Numbered from the stretch's first letter, positions 50,722 to 59,397 are shown. The stretch is DNA of 64,000 nucleotides from JAOUFP01 sp963801505 (GCA_963801505.1 CAWDEY010000010.1:1-64000), one strand, 5' to 3'. The notes: generated by a model not told the origin, from the sequence alone. Made by a program: numbers and translations.

Positions 50722-51601
50722 AAAAGACAAAGGCCCCGGATTGAATATCATTATTGCGAAAAGGGCCGGCTTCTGTTTTGGGGTAAAAAGGGCCATTGAT
50801 ATTTCCTTCGGCCTGGCAAAAGAGATACGGAAGGGGGTCTATACTTTGGGCCCGATCATTCACAACCCTCAAGTCATCGAAAAATTAAAAGGCGAAGGCA
50901 TATTCCCACTGGAGGACATCAATGACCTCGAAGGCAAAAAAATCAAAGCCCTTATCGTACGGACACATGGTATACCTCATCAACTTTATGATACGATATC
51001 TACTCAGAGTTACAGGTTGATCGATGCCACCTGTCCTTTTGTGAAAAATGCACAGCACTATGCGCTGCGACTGAAGGAAAACGGGTATCAGGTAGTGATC
51101 CTTGGTGATAAAAGTCACCCCGAGGTAAAGGGGATTATGAGCTATGCCGGCGATGATGTCGTAGTCATTGATGAAAACACCCGGCTTCCCAGGCTCAAAA
51201 CAAAAGTAGGGATAGTTGTTCAGACCACTCAGCCTGTGGAAGCCCTTAAAAAGGTGCTTTCAAATATCATAGAGCATGTAAAAGAGGTAAAAGTATATAA
51301 TACCATATGCAATTCCACAGCTCTGAGGTTGAAAGAGACCTCTCATATGGCCCGAAAGGTTGATGTTATGATAGTGGTTGGGGGCAAAAACAGTGCAAAC
51401 ACAACGCAACTGGCGCATCTTTGCACTTCACGGTCTGTCAGAACATATCATATAGAGACCGAGGAAGAGCTCAAAAGAGAATGGTTTAAAGATATACAAA
51501 AGGTCGGCATTACCGCCGGCGCTTCAACACCTGACTGGATCATTAAAAAAGTAGAAAAAAGAATTAGAGATATAGGAGGGAATTCCTGTAATGGAAACTA
51601 A
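50711..51601 (+). CDS. ispH: 4-hydroxy-3-methylbut-2-enyl diphosphate reductase
   Basis: An intact 296-residue Fe-S enzyme of the MEP isoprenoid pathway. The three cluster cysteines are visible: Cys22 in AGFCFGVKRAID, Cys108 in DATCPFV, Cys200 in NTICNST. The substrate motif with His (RTHGIPHQLYD) and ITAGASTPDWIIKKV near the end are also present. It reduces HMBPP to IPP and DMAPP. The last 11 bases overlap rpsA; in many clostridia and other anaerobes the two are fused, here they are separate but overlapping. Confidence 0.97.
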   Translation: MNSKKDKGPGLNIIIAKRAGFCFGVKRAIDISFGLAKEIRKGVYTLGPIIHNPQVIEKLKGEGIFPLEDINDLEGKKIKALIVRTHGIPHQLYDTISTQSYRLIDATCPFVKNAQHYALRLKENGYQVVILGDKSHPEVKGIMSYAGDDVVVIDENTRLPRLKTKVGIVVQTTQPVEALKKVLSNIIEHVKEVKVYNTICNSTALRLKETSHMARKVDVMIVVGGKNSANTTQLAHLCTSRSVRTYHIETEEELKREWFKDIQKVGITAGASTPDWIIKKVEKRIRDIGGNSCNGN

Positions 51602-53204
51602 TAACAACGAAATGGACAGGCTTTATGCAGAAACTTTTCAAACTATCTCTGAAGGGTCTTTGCTGTCCGGCAAAGTACTGGTCATAAAGCAAAATGTAAT
51701 CATCGTGGATATAGGATATAAATCCGAAGGATATATCAGGATCGATGAATTCACTGAAGAGGAGCTCAGTACATTAAAGCCCGGGGCTGCGCTGGAGGTT
51801 TATGTCGAAAACATGCGGGACTCTGAAGGCGTGATAAAGCTTTCCAAGGAACGGGCCTCAAAGATCAAAACCTGGGACATACTCGAAAAATCGCTTGAAG
51901 AAGGCTCTGATGTTGAAGGGAAGATCGTCGAAAAAACAAAGGGCGGCCTGAACGTGGACATCGGCGGAGTTAAGGCCTTTCTACCGGGCTCTCAGATAGA
52001 TACCAAGATAATAAAAGACCTCGACAGTCTGATAGGCCAGAAACTTTCATTGAGGATCCTCAAAATCAACAATAAACGCTCCAATGTGATAGTCTCCAGA
52101 AGGGCGATCATAGAAGAAGAGCGGGCCGTTAAAAAAGTGGAAACACTCACGAAGATCAGGGAAGGCGAGCTCCTCACCGGAACAGTAAAAAACATCATTG
52201 ATTACGGGGTCTTCGTAGACCTTGGAGGGATCGACGGACTCCTGCATATTTCAGACATATCCTGGGGCAGAATAACCCATCCTTCAGAGTTTTTTGCTGT
52301 AGGCGACCAGATAGAGGTCCTGGTCCTGAAATATGATGCCGAAAAAGAGCGGGTGACCCTTGGGTTTAAACAGAAAAAGCCTGATCCATGGATGAATATA
52401 GACGAAAAGTATCCTGCGGGGAAGTCTGTAACAGGAAAAGTTGTAAGCATAACCGATTATGGCGCATTCATTGAACTCGAAGAAGGTCTTGAAGGCCTTG
52501 TCCATATATCTGAAATCGACTGGCTGCCCAGGCCGAAACACCCATCAAAATATCTCTCAATTGGAGAAATGCTTGAGGCCGTTGTATTGAAAGTCGACAA
52601 AGAAGAGAGAAAACTTTCCCTGAGCATAAAGCAGACAAAAACAAGTCCCTGGGAACTAATAAGAGAGCACTATCGGGCTGGAGATAAGATTTCCGGCAAG
52701 GTCAAGAGCATTACTGACTTCGGGGCCTTTGTCGGACTCCCGGAAGGCATTGACGGTCTTATTCACATATCTGATCTTTCCTGGACAAAACATATCAAGC
52801 ATCCTTCGGAACTCCTTAAGAAAGGTCAGAAGATCGAAGCAGTCATACTCAGTATAGACTCCGAAAATGAAAAAATAGCGCTGGGGCTCAAACAGCTGGA
52901 GCAGGACCCCTGGATTGAACTCATCCCTTCCAAATTCAAGCTCGGGGACGAAGTTGCGGGAAAAGTATTGAGGATAACCGATTTCGGCATCTTCGTAGAG
53001 ATAGAAGGCGGTGTTGAAGGGCTCATATATTCCTCAGAGATTGTTCAGCCTTCTGAAGGACAGGAGCCGATAAAAGAAGGCGACGAAATAAGGTCAAGGA
53101 TTATCAGGATAGACCTTGAGGAGAGAAAAATCGGTCTGAGTATGAAACACTTAAATCCTGTCGGAGATTCATCTCTAACAGGGACAATAAGGACTGATGA
53201 ATGA
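51591..53204 (+). CDS. rpsA: Ribosomal protein S1 with six S1 domains
   Basis: An intact 537-residue protein; GGAGG precedes the ATG at 51591. Six S1/OB domains can be counted from repeats such as LLSGKVLVIKQNVIIVDIGY, VEGKIVEKTKGGLNVDIGGV, LTGTVKNIIDYGVFVDLGGI, VTGKVVSITDYGAFIELEEG, ISGKVKSITDFGAFVGLPEG and VAGKVLRITDFGIFVEIEGG. Domains three to six have the RNA-binding GLLHIS/GLVHIS type motif; the first two are more divergent, as in E. coli S1 (ribosome-binding part). Needed for mRNA recruitment. Overlaps sppA by ATGA. Confidence 0.96.
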   Translation: METNNNEMDRLYAETFQTISEGSLLSGKVLVIKQNVIIVDIGYKSEGYIRIDEFTEEELSTLKPGAALEVYVENMRDSEGVIKLSKERASKIKTWDILEKSLEEGSDVEGKIVEKTKGGLNVDIGGVKAFLPGSQIDTKIIKDLDSLIGQKLSLRILKINNKRSNVIVSRRAIIEEERAVKKVETLTKIREGELLTGTVKNIIDYGVFVDLGGIDGLLHISDISWGRITHPSEFFAVGDQIEVLVLKYDAEKERVTLGFKQKKPDPWMNIDEKYPAGKSVTGKVVSITDYGAFIELEEGLEGLVHISEIDWLPRPKHPSKYLSIGEMLEAVVLKVDKEERKLSLSIKQTKTSPWELIREHYRAGDKISGKVKSITDFGAFVGLPEGIDGLIHISDLSWTKHIKHPSELLKKGQKIEAVILSIDSENEKIALGLKQLEQDPWIELIPSKFKLGDEVAGKVLRITDFGIFVEIEGGVEGLIYSSEIVQPSEGQEPIKEGDEIRSRIIRIDLEERKIGLSMKHLNPVGDSSLTGTIRTDE

Positions 53205-54049
53205 AAAAACCCTGTTTTGTCATAACAGGTCTGCTTGTTCTTCTCCTGTTTATCAGCCTGTTTCTCACCCTGTTCCAGAAGAATATACCTTTGGGAAGCC
53301 GGCTGGCGCTTATCAGGATAGAAGGTCCTATCATCGATTCAAAAGACGCTATAGATGAAATCAAGGAGTACACCAAAGACAAATCCATAAAAGCGATTGT
53401 TTTAAGGATTGACAGCCCAGGGGGGGCTGTTGCGCCATCCCAGGAAATTTACGAAGAAGTAAAGAAGGCTGTCTCGCAAAAGACAGTTATAGTATCAATG
53501 GGCTCTGTTGCGGCCTCAGGCGGGTACTACATTGCCGCGCCGGCTACAAAGATTATCGCCAATCCGGGCACACTCACAGGCTCCATAGGTGTTATCATGG
53601 AAATACCGAACATAGAAGGCCTCATGAACAAGATAGGAATCAAGACCGAGGTCATCAAAAGCGGCAGGCATAAGGACATCGCCTCTGCGTTTCGTACCAT
53701 GGGCAAAGAAGAGCGGGAGATACTGCAGGGCGTTATGGACAACGTCCATGAGCAATTCATGAAAGCTGTAGCAGAAGGAAGAAAGATCAAGATGGAAGAG
53801 GTCAGAAAGATCGCGGATGGCCGTATTTTCACCGGAGAACAGGCCAAAACTATTGGTCTCGTTGATGACCTGGGGACCCTTGAGGACGCTATAAAAACAG
53901 CGGCAACACTTACCGGGATCAAGGAAGAGCCTGTGGTTGTTTCCAAAAAAGACAAGCTCTCGGTCATCGACCTCCTGAGAAACAAGTTTCCCAAGGAAAT
54001 GACGGATATTTTCCCGACGGTAAAAATAAAGTATCTTTATTCACCCTAA
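53201..54049 (+). CDS. sppA: Signal peptide peptidase SppA (short 36K type)
   Basis: A 282-residue inner-membrane serine protease with one N-terminal membrane helix (VITGLLVLLLFISLFLTLF). VLRIDSPGGAVAPSQEIYEE and SMGSVAASGGYYIAAPATK carry the catalytic Ser; TGSIGVIMEIPNIEGLMNKI and VIKSGRHKDIAS the catalytic Lys; GRIFTGEQAKTIGLVDDLG is also diagnostic. It degrades cleaved signal peptides. The start overlaps rpsA; the gap to the next gene is nine bases. Confidence 0.95.
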   Translation: MKKPCFVITGLLVLLLFISLFLTLFQKNIPLGSRLALIRIEGPIIDSKDAIDEIKEYTKDKSIKAIVLRIDSPGGAVAPSQEIYEEVKKAVSQKTVIVSMGSVAASGGYYIAAPATKIIANPGTLTGSIGVIMEIPNIEGLMNKIGIKTEVIKSGRHKDIASAFRTMGKEEREILQGVMDNVHEQFMKAVAEGRKIKMEEVRKIADGRIFTGEQAKTIGLVDDLGTLEDAIKTAATLTGIKEEPVVVSKKDKLSVIDLLRNKFPKEMTDIFPTVKIKYLYSP

Positions 54050-54058
54050 GGAGGTTTT

Positions 54059-54337
54059 ATGACAAAATCAGTTCTGATAGAAAAGGTTACTGAAAAAGTT
54101 GAAGGACTTACAAAAAACCAAACAGAGATTGTTGTAGAGACCGTTTTCGAAAGCATCAAAAAAGCCCTCATACAAGGTGAGAAGATTGAAATCAGGGGGT
54201 TTGGGAACTTCCGGTTAAAGACCAGAAATCCGCGCAAGGCCAGAAATCCCAAAACCGGAGAGACAGTAGAAGTGCCCGGAAAAAAGGTCCTATATTTTAA
54301 AGTCGGAAAAGCGCTCAAGGAAGATCTGAACAAGTAA
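54059..54337 (+). CDS. HU/IHF family DNA-binding protein
   Basis: 92 residues; AAGGAGG lies 5 bases upstream of the ATG. MTKSVLIEKVTEKVEGLTKN starts the dimerisation helices; IEIRGFGNFRLKTRNPRKAR and NPKTGE form the beta arm with the intercalating Pro. By context (after sppA) and by the arm it resembles IHF beta. It bends DNA and would serve recombination, replication or transcription. Last gene of the rpsA-sppA run. Confidence 0.93.
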   Translation: MTKSVLIEKVTEKVEGLTKNQTEIVVETVFESIKKALIQGEKIEIRGFGNFRLKTRNPRKARNPKTGETVEVPGKKVLYFKVGKALKEDLNK

Positions 54338-54545
54338 TAATTTTGTTTTTTAGCTGCGCAGGCTGTAGGGCGCATAATTTCTTTCTGCTTCAGACTTCAG
54401 TAGCTAAGACTGCTATCGTCTCACCTGCGTCCCTAAGAATCTGGTGGGCCCGGGTTTGGCCCGAATTCCCTGATTTCCCTCGCTTAGAAGCGCCCACTGT
54501 TGGCTGCGTTCTCTGTGAACTCTGTGGTCAACTGTTTTATTTAGG

Positions 54546-54663
54546 TTAAATGGATAGCGAGTGATATTCCCCGTGGTCTTGCCACGGGGTTAGCGAGCGA
54601 ATATAATGAAAAATATTCCTTGCATTGAGATTCCCTGCGGTCTTGCCGGAGGGAGTCTTCAAT
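54546..54663 (+). repeat. Two-hairpin dispersed repeat, copy 3 (no loop module)
   Basis: TTAAATGGATAGCGAGTGAT, hairpin one CCCCGTGGTCTTGCCACGGG, AGCGAGCGAATATAATG, hairpin two CCCTGCGGTCTTGCCGGAGG, end GAGTCTTCAAT. Neither loop carries the extra module. A CTCTGTG-type half repeat (54511-54532) and otherwise unrecognised sequence fill 54338-54545. Confidence 0.88.
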
Positions 54664-54671
54664 CAAAAGTC

Positions 54672-55118
54672 TTATCTGGTCGGCAACTTTACAATAGTCA
54701 GCCAGAAATCCTCGATAGACTTTACGACCGTCATGAACTGATCAAGGTCGACAGGCTTTGTGATATAACAGTTTGCGTGGAGATCATATGACCTGACAAT
54801 GTCCTCTTCAGCCTTTGATGTGGTCATAACTACAATAGGTATGCGCTTAAGGTCACGATCGTTTTTGACATCTTCGAGCACTTCGCGGCCGTCCTTTTTG
54901 GGCAAGTTGAGGTCCAGGAGAATAAGGTCCGGACGCGGGACGCCGGCATATCTTCCTTCACGTCTGAGGAAAGTCATAGCCTCTACCCCGTCCTCCGCCA
55001 CGTGCAGATTGTTGCTGACTTTAGCTTCCTTCAGCGCCTCTACCGTAAGACGTACATCGCCGGGGTTGTCCTCGACCAGTAGTATCTCTATGGGTTTGCT
55101 TTTCGTAAAGTCGTTCAT
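54672..55118 (-). CDS. Single-domain response regulator (Rcp1-like)
   Basis: 148 residues, a receiver domain only. IEILLVEDNPGDVRLTVEAL holds the acidic pocket (Glu16, Asp17), LILLDLNLPKKDGREVLEDV the phosphoacceptor Asp69, VVMTTSKAEEDI the conserved Thr, and YITKPVDLDQF Lys121. NDRDLKRIPIVVMTTS is typical of Rcp1-type regulators paired with phytochrome-like or Cache histidine kinases. No output domain: it probably passes phosphate on or binds a partner. Same strand as the next regulator, 105 bases downstream of it, and convergent or adjacent to the histidine kinase at 56212. Confidence 0.93.
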   Translation of the reverse strand: MNDFTKSKPIEILLVEDNPGDVRLTVEALKEAKVSNNLHVAEDGVEAMTFLRREGRYAGVPRPDLILLDLNLPKKDGREVLEDVKNDRDLKRIPIVVMTTSKAEEDIVRSYDLHANCYITKPVDLDQFMTVVKSIEDFWLTIVKLPTR

Positions 55119-55223
55119 ACTTTTCCTCCGTGACAGTGACGCATGACTGCAATCACCCGTTTATATTTCACAACAGTCCTCCGCGGCATTCCGCTGCGTG
55201 TTTGGGTCGAAGAAGGGAATTCT

Positions 55224-55844
55224 CTATGTCTCTTTATAATATTCAGGATACAATCTCTTTGCGCACTCATTGCAGAGGCCGTGGCTGAACCTGGTGTCAG
55301 AATGCTCGCTTATATAAGCCTCAATCTGACGCCAGTATCCCTTGTCATCCCTGATCTTTTTGCAGGAAGAACAGATAGGCAGAAATCCTGAAAGCAGTTT
55401 CACTTTGGCAAACGCCTCTTTCAGTTCCTGCAGAAGCTTTTCTTTTTCATTTTCCATCTTCTTACGCTCTATGGCGTATAAAACCGAACGGACAAGCAGG
55501 CCGCCGCTGACATCCCCCTTGATAAGATAATCCTGTGCGCCATTATAAACGGCTTCAGCGCCAATATCCTGATCAGAGAGTCCGGTCAGAACGATCACAG
55601 GAAGATTACTTGCCTTCGGCAATAGTAATTTAAGGGTGTCAAGCCCAAGGCTTTCCGGCAGACCAAGGTCAAGAAGTACTATATCGATACTGCCTTCCCT
55701 GATTCGTCCAAAGCCTTCCGTAAGACTTGGCACATGGATGAGGTCTATTTTAACAGCCTCTTCACCGGCAAGCATGTTCCTGACAAGAAAGGCGTCTCCG
55801 TCATTATCCTCAATCAATAGGGCCTTTATAAGTTTCTTGTCCAT
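55224..55844 (-). CDS. Response regulator with C-terminal CxxC-CxxC domain
   Basis: 206 residues. Receiver domain 1-125: LLIEDNDGDAFL (Glu12, Asp13), VLLDLGLPES (Asp59), VLTGLSDQDI (Thr87), YLIKGDV (Lys109). A coiled-coil stretch (RKKMENEKEKLLQELKEAF) leads to a C-terminal module with CSSCKKIRDDKGYWRQIEAY and HGLCNECAKRLYPEYY: Cys158, 161, 191 and 194 form a likely metal site. This tail is recurrent at the end of receiver and PAS proteins in Nitrospirota and Desulfobacterota; its role is unknown. Confidence 0.9.
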   Translation of the reverse strand: MDKKLIKALLIEDNDGDAFLVRNMLAGEEAVKIDLIHVPSLTEGFGRIREGSIDIVLLDLGLPESLGLDTLKLLLPKASNLPVIVLTGLSDQDIGAEAVYNGAQDYLIKGDVSGGLLVRSVLYAIERKKMENEKEKLLQELKEAFAKVKLLSGFLPICSSCKKIRDDKGYWRQIEAYISEHSDTRFSHGLCNECAKRLYPEYYKET

Positions 55845-56048
55845 TATGTTACTTGCCTTGTCGATAATTATAGCACAATAAAAGATGCATATTCCCCGGC
55901 AGGCATGATATTCTTATTTCATGAAGATAGATGGGCGGCGCATGGACTGCGATTTGATCGAGTGGCTCGGATAAGGAGGACAGGTGTTTTGTGAGGCCTT
56001 TCTTTAAAATCAATCGTACAAACTTTAAAATAAATGTTAGCCTCTTGT

Positions 56049-56189
56049 TTAAATGGATAGCAAGCGATATTCCCCGTGGTCTTGCCACGGGGTTAGCGAG
56101 CGAATATAATGAAAAAACATTCCTTGCATTGAGATTCCCTGCGGTCTGGCCTAAGGCCCCTACTGTTGGTGCCGGAGGGAGTCTTCAAT
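56049..56189 (+). repeat. Two-hairpin dispersed repeat, copy 4 (module in second hairpin)
   Basis: Hairpin one has the short loop (CCCCGTGGTCTTGCCACGGG); hairpin two (CCCTGCGG ... CCGGAGGG) carries the extra module GGCCTAAGGCCCCTACTG and on. Compare 43259, where the module sits in hairpin one. Just upstream (55920-56020) are only very short frames, one preceded by AAGGAGG. Confidence 0.88.
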
Positions 56190-56211
56190 TTTCCCGGATA
56201 GTAATTTTCAG

Positions 56212-58233
56212 ATGAGAATGACCCTTATAAGAATATTTACCGGTATTTATGACAGATTCATGACCGGGCTTTGGAGGAAATCTGTTATCGGCATCGGCAC
56301 GCTTGTCCTTTGCTCCCTATTAATAATGGGACTCACCATTTATTATCAGGGAAGATACCTTGAGATAAATCAGCTTCTGGAAACCACGGGCCAGAAGATT
56401 GAAACAGACTGCACCGAGATCCAGGATTTGCTTTCAAACTCAAGGGCCGACTTAATAGTCATGGAGAATATGCCGCCTGTTGAGGGTATTATCAGGGCAA
56501 AGGACAATAAAGGAACAGATCCGTTGACTAAAGATGGTCTGCAGCTATGGGTTAGCAGGCTTAAACAGATTTATGCCGTCTTTCTGACACATAATCCCCA
56601 GTATTACCAGATCGGATTTATCGACGAAAACGGTATTGAGATCGTGCGGGTGGATTCCAACGGCAGCAGCGCAAGGGCGGTCCCGAAAGAGGCCCTCCAG
56701 GACAGGTCCCAAACCCCTTATTTCACCAAAAGCATGCAACTGAAAAAGGGAGAAATCTATTATTCCGAAGTCGGCCTTGAGCGCGAACACAACAAAATAA
56801 AGCTCCCTCATGTCCCTGTCTTAAGGATAGCTACCCCAGTGTATGACGCCAGTGCCCGGTTAAGAGGCGTCGTTGTTGTCAAGCTGTATGCCGCATCTAT
56901 TTTTGAACATGTCAATCCTGAAAGCAAAAGCTTCATGAGATATATTGTCAATCAGGACGGTTACTTCCTTCTTCACCCTGAAAAATCCAAAGAGTTCGGT
57001 TTAGATTTTGGTTCTCAATATAGTCTCAGGGACATAGAGCCGGATTATGCGCTGGCGATGAAATCCAAAAATTTTATGGTTAGGTATGATAAACGTGGCA
57101 GGCATGTCGACGGCTTCAGGAAGATTTTTTTCGACCCTTCAAATAAGGACCGCTACTGGGCGATAATCTTTAATGTCCCCGAGTCTTTGGCGCTAAAAGG
57201 CATCAATTCTTCCAGAGACACCATGATACTTGCAGGTATAATCATCACTTTTTTTTCGGTCCTGATAATTTCGACAATTGTCTCTACTAATATCCTCTCG
57301 CCGGTGATAAAGCTTGCCGAAGCGGCCGGGAAGATGGAAGGCGGCGACTTGACTGTACGCTTGCCGGAAAGCGACGCAAAGGATGAATTCAGGACCCTTT
57401 ACCACACCATAAACGCCTTCGCTGAGTCCCAGCAGCATGAGATTGAAAGGTTTGAAAAGCAGCTTGCCGAAAGGACCGCCGAACTTTCTGTCGCCAACGC
57501 AAGACTGATCGAAGATATTGCCGCGCGCAAAAAGGTCGAAGAGGAACTCATGAGGTCAAACCAGGAGCTTCAGCATTTTGCATACGTAGCGTCTCACGAC
57601 CTTCAGGAACCCCTGCGCATGATATCAAGCTATGTGCAGCTGCTGGCTAGACGGTATAAGGGGAAATTGGATGCTGACGCGGACGAATTTATAGCCTATG
57701 CCGTAGACGGGGCCAAGCGTATGCAGGGCATGATCACCGGACTTCTTACATATGCGCGGATCGGCACGCGCGGAGAGGAATTAAGGCAGGTTGACTTCGA
57801 GGCTGCACTCTATGCGTCCCTGGATAACATAAGCATATCTATCAAGGAGAGCGGAGCTGTCGTTACCCATGACGCAATGCCTTCGCTGCTCGCCGATGAG
57901 ACCCAGATAATCCAGTTGTTCCAGAACCTGCTCTCCAATGCAATAAAATTCAGGGGCAGCGGACCGCTCTGTATTCATGTTTCCGCTGAATGTTCAGTTG
58001 AAGAATGGGTTTTTTCCGTGAGCGACAACGGCATCGGCATTGATCCACAGTACTACGACCGCATATTCAAGATATTTCAGCGCCTGCATGGAAAGGAAGA
58101 ATATCCCGGAACAGGCATAGGACTGGCTGTCTGCAAAAAGATAGTTGAGCGCCTCGGCGGGCGAATATGGCTAAGCTCGGAACTCGGAAAGGGATCTACC
58201 TTTTATTTTGCTTTGCCGATAAGAAAGAGTTAA
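56212..58233 (+). CDS. Membrane histidine kinase with Cache sensor and HAMP domain
   Basis: An intact 673-residue protein. Two membrane helices (about 24-45 and 340-362) bracket a periplasmic Cache-type sensor (QIGFIDENGIEIVRVDSNGS, VPVLRIATPVYDASARLRGV, YIVNQDGYFLLHPEKSKEFG). HAMP follows (ILSPVIKLAEAAGKMEGGDL), then a coiled coil, the HisKA domain with ASHDLQEPLRMISSYVQLLA (His462) and an HATPase domain with NLLSNAIKF, SDNGIGI and GTGIGLAVCKK. The H-box HDLQEPLR is that of kinases linked to Rcp1-like regulators, so the two minus-strand regulators next door are likely partners. No clear ribosome site precedes the ATG. Confidence 0.93.
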   Translation: MRMTLIRIFTGIYDRFMTGLWRKSVIGIGTLVLCSLLIMGLTIYYQGRYLEINQLLETTGQKIETDCTEIQDLLSNSRADLIVMENMPPVEGIIRAKDNKGTDPLTKDGLQLWVSRLKQIYAVFLTHNPQYYQIGFIDENGIEIVRVDSNGSSARAVPKEALQDRSQTPYFTKSMQLKKGEIYYSEVGLEREHNKIKLPHVPVLRIATPVYDASARLRGVVVVKLYAASIFEHVNPESKSFMRYIVNQDGYFLLHPEKSKEFGLDFGSQYSLRDIEPDYALAMKSKNFMVRYDKRGRHVDGFRKIFFDPSNKDRYWAIIFNVPESLALKGINSSRDTMILAGIIITFFSVLIISTIVSTNILSPVIKLAEAAGKMEGGDLTVRLPESDAKDEFRTLYHTINAFAESQQHEIERFEKQLAERTAELSVANARLIEDIAARKKVEEELMRSNQELQHFAYVASHDLQEPLRMISSYVQLLARRYKGKLDADADEFIAYAVDGAKRMQGMITGLLTYARIGTRGEELRQVDFEAALYASLDNISISIKESGAVVTHDAMPSLLADETQIIQLFQNLLSNAIKFRGSGPLCIHVSAECSVEEWVFSVSDNGIGIDPQYYDRIFKIFQRLHGKEEYPGTGIGLAVCKKIVERLGGRIWLSSELGKGSTFYFALPIRKS

Positions 58234-58495
58234 GCTTGACACCTCATTTGCCCAAGACAGCCCAGAAAATGCCTGGCCAATGGTTCATGATGTGAGTCAG
58301 AATAATAAACCTTAAACTTTCCTACACCGGGGACAAAAACCATATATCAAATCCACATCGGAAAATATCTCGCCTGCATAACCGGGGGCAAGAGTTGTTT
58401 CCGTCTGCTACAAATGACCTAAGGACTGAAGTATCATAATTCCGGCTTTAATAGAGGCCGCAGGGCAACCGGCTTTTTATTTTCCCGGTGCTCTA

Positions 58496-59035
58496 TTACA
58501 CAAACAAAGTTGTATTTGATGCGTAGGATTCACCCAGCATAAGTGCAACACCACCGAATTCCACACCATCGATCAGATCTTCCGCTTTGATCCCCATTAC
58601 GTCCATCGACATCTGACAGGCAACGATCCGCAGGCCGAATTCCTGGGCCATCTCGATCAGTGATGAAAGAGGTTCAACATTCTTCTTCCCCATCATATAA
58701 TGGAAAAGCTTTGGTCCTATACCGCCGAAATTCATCTTCGAGGTGGGAAGTTTGGCAGGCCCCTTGGGCCTCATGATTGTGACCATCTTTTCAAGAATAC
58801 TCTTGCCCGCCGTCCCCATGGTCGGCTTCTTGAGGGCATCAAGGCCCCAGAAGGTGACAAACAGGGTGACCTCTTTACCCATCGCCAGCGCGCCGTTTGC
58901 AATAATAAATGCTGCCATCACCTTGTCAAACTCTCCGCTGAAAAGCACCATCGTGAGCCTGGAATTTTTTGCTTCAAGTTTATCAACACGTTCCTGAAGC
59001 TCCTGAACTGTCTTGGCTATATCCTGATTTTCCAC
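58496..59035 (-). CDS. DsrE/DsrF-like (DsrE2) sulfur-relay protein
   Basis: 179 residues, GTG start at 59035 after GAGGGG. An N-terminal coiled coil (VQELQERVDKLEAKNSRLTM) precedes the DsrE2-type domain: VLFSGEFDKVMAAFIIANGA, VTLFVTFWGLDALKKPTMG, and RIVACQMSMDVMGIKAEDLI with the conserved Cys. DsrE2 proteins occur with TusA and rhodanese genes and are thought to carry persulfide sulfur. Often one or two membrane helices are predicted. It follows tusA after 18 bases, so the two form an operon. Confidence 0.92.
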   Translation of the reverse strand: MENQDIAKTVQELQERVDKLEAKNSRLTMVLFSGEFDKVMAAFIIANGALAMGKEVTLFVTFWGLDALKKPTMGTAGKSILEKMVTIMRPKGPAKLPTSKMNFGGIGPKLFHYMMGKKNVEPLSSLIEMAQEFGLRIVACQMSMDVMGIKAEDLIDGVEFGGVALMLGESYASNTTLFV

Positions 59036-59053
59036 GTTATACCCCTCTTGGAC

Positions 59054-59278
59054 CTATTTTTTTGTGATAACAGCTGTAATATCTTTACCGTTTTTTGATA
59101 CGCTGCTTAAAACATTCCCTGTCTCTTTGCACCATGCTGCAACGTCAGGTTCAAAACCCGCATCATCGCATACAACTTCAAATACATCACCTGAAGCCGC
59201 TTTTTTCACTGCAATAGCCGTTTTCATGATCGGCATAGGACATGACATACCTTTAAAATCCAATTTCTGCGTTGCCAT
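59054..59278 (-). CDS. TusA/SirA-like sulfur carrier protein
   Basis: 74 residues with AAGGAG before the ATG at 59276-59278. LDFKGMSCPMPIMKTAIAVK carries the CPxP motif with the sulfur-accepting Cys13. TusA-type proteins accept persulfide and pass it on for tRNA thiolation, molybdenum cofactor or dissimilatory sulfur metabolism. Paired with DsrE2, a dissimilatory sulfur-trafficking role is plausible. Confidence 0.93.
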   Translation of the reverse strand: MATQKLDFKGMSCPMPIMKTAIAVKKAASGDVFEVVCDDAGFEPDVAAWCKETGNVLSSVSKNGKDITAVITKK

Positions 59279-59368
59279 ACAATCTCCTTCTTGAAAAGAT
59301 TAAATTTTTGTTAATTCCATAGTTGAACAGGATAATCCTGACAACTTTCCCTGCCTGCCATTTGCATT

Positions 59369-59397
59369 AGTTTAATATATATTGAACTGTTAGTCAA
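59369..59397 (-). promoter_or_regulatory. Sigma70-type promoter for tusA-dsrE2
   Basis: On the minus strand TTGACT (59392-59397) and TAAACT (59369-59374) are separated by exactly 17 bases, about 90 bases upstream of the tusA ATG. Confidence 0.6.

Noticed and set aside
55920..56020. Very short frames, one after a perfect AAGGAGG
   Set aside because: Frames of 7 and 17 codons without family resemblance; possibly remains of a lost gene but not supportable as a gene.
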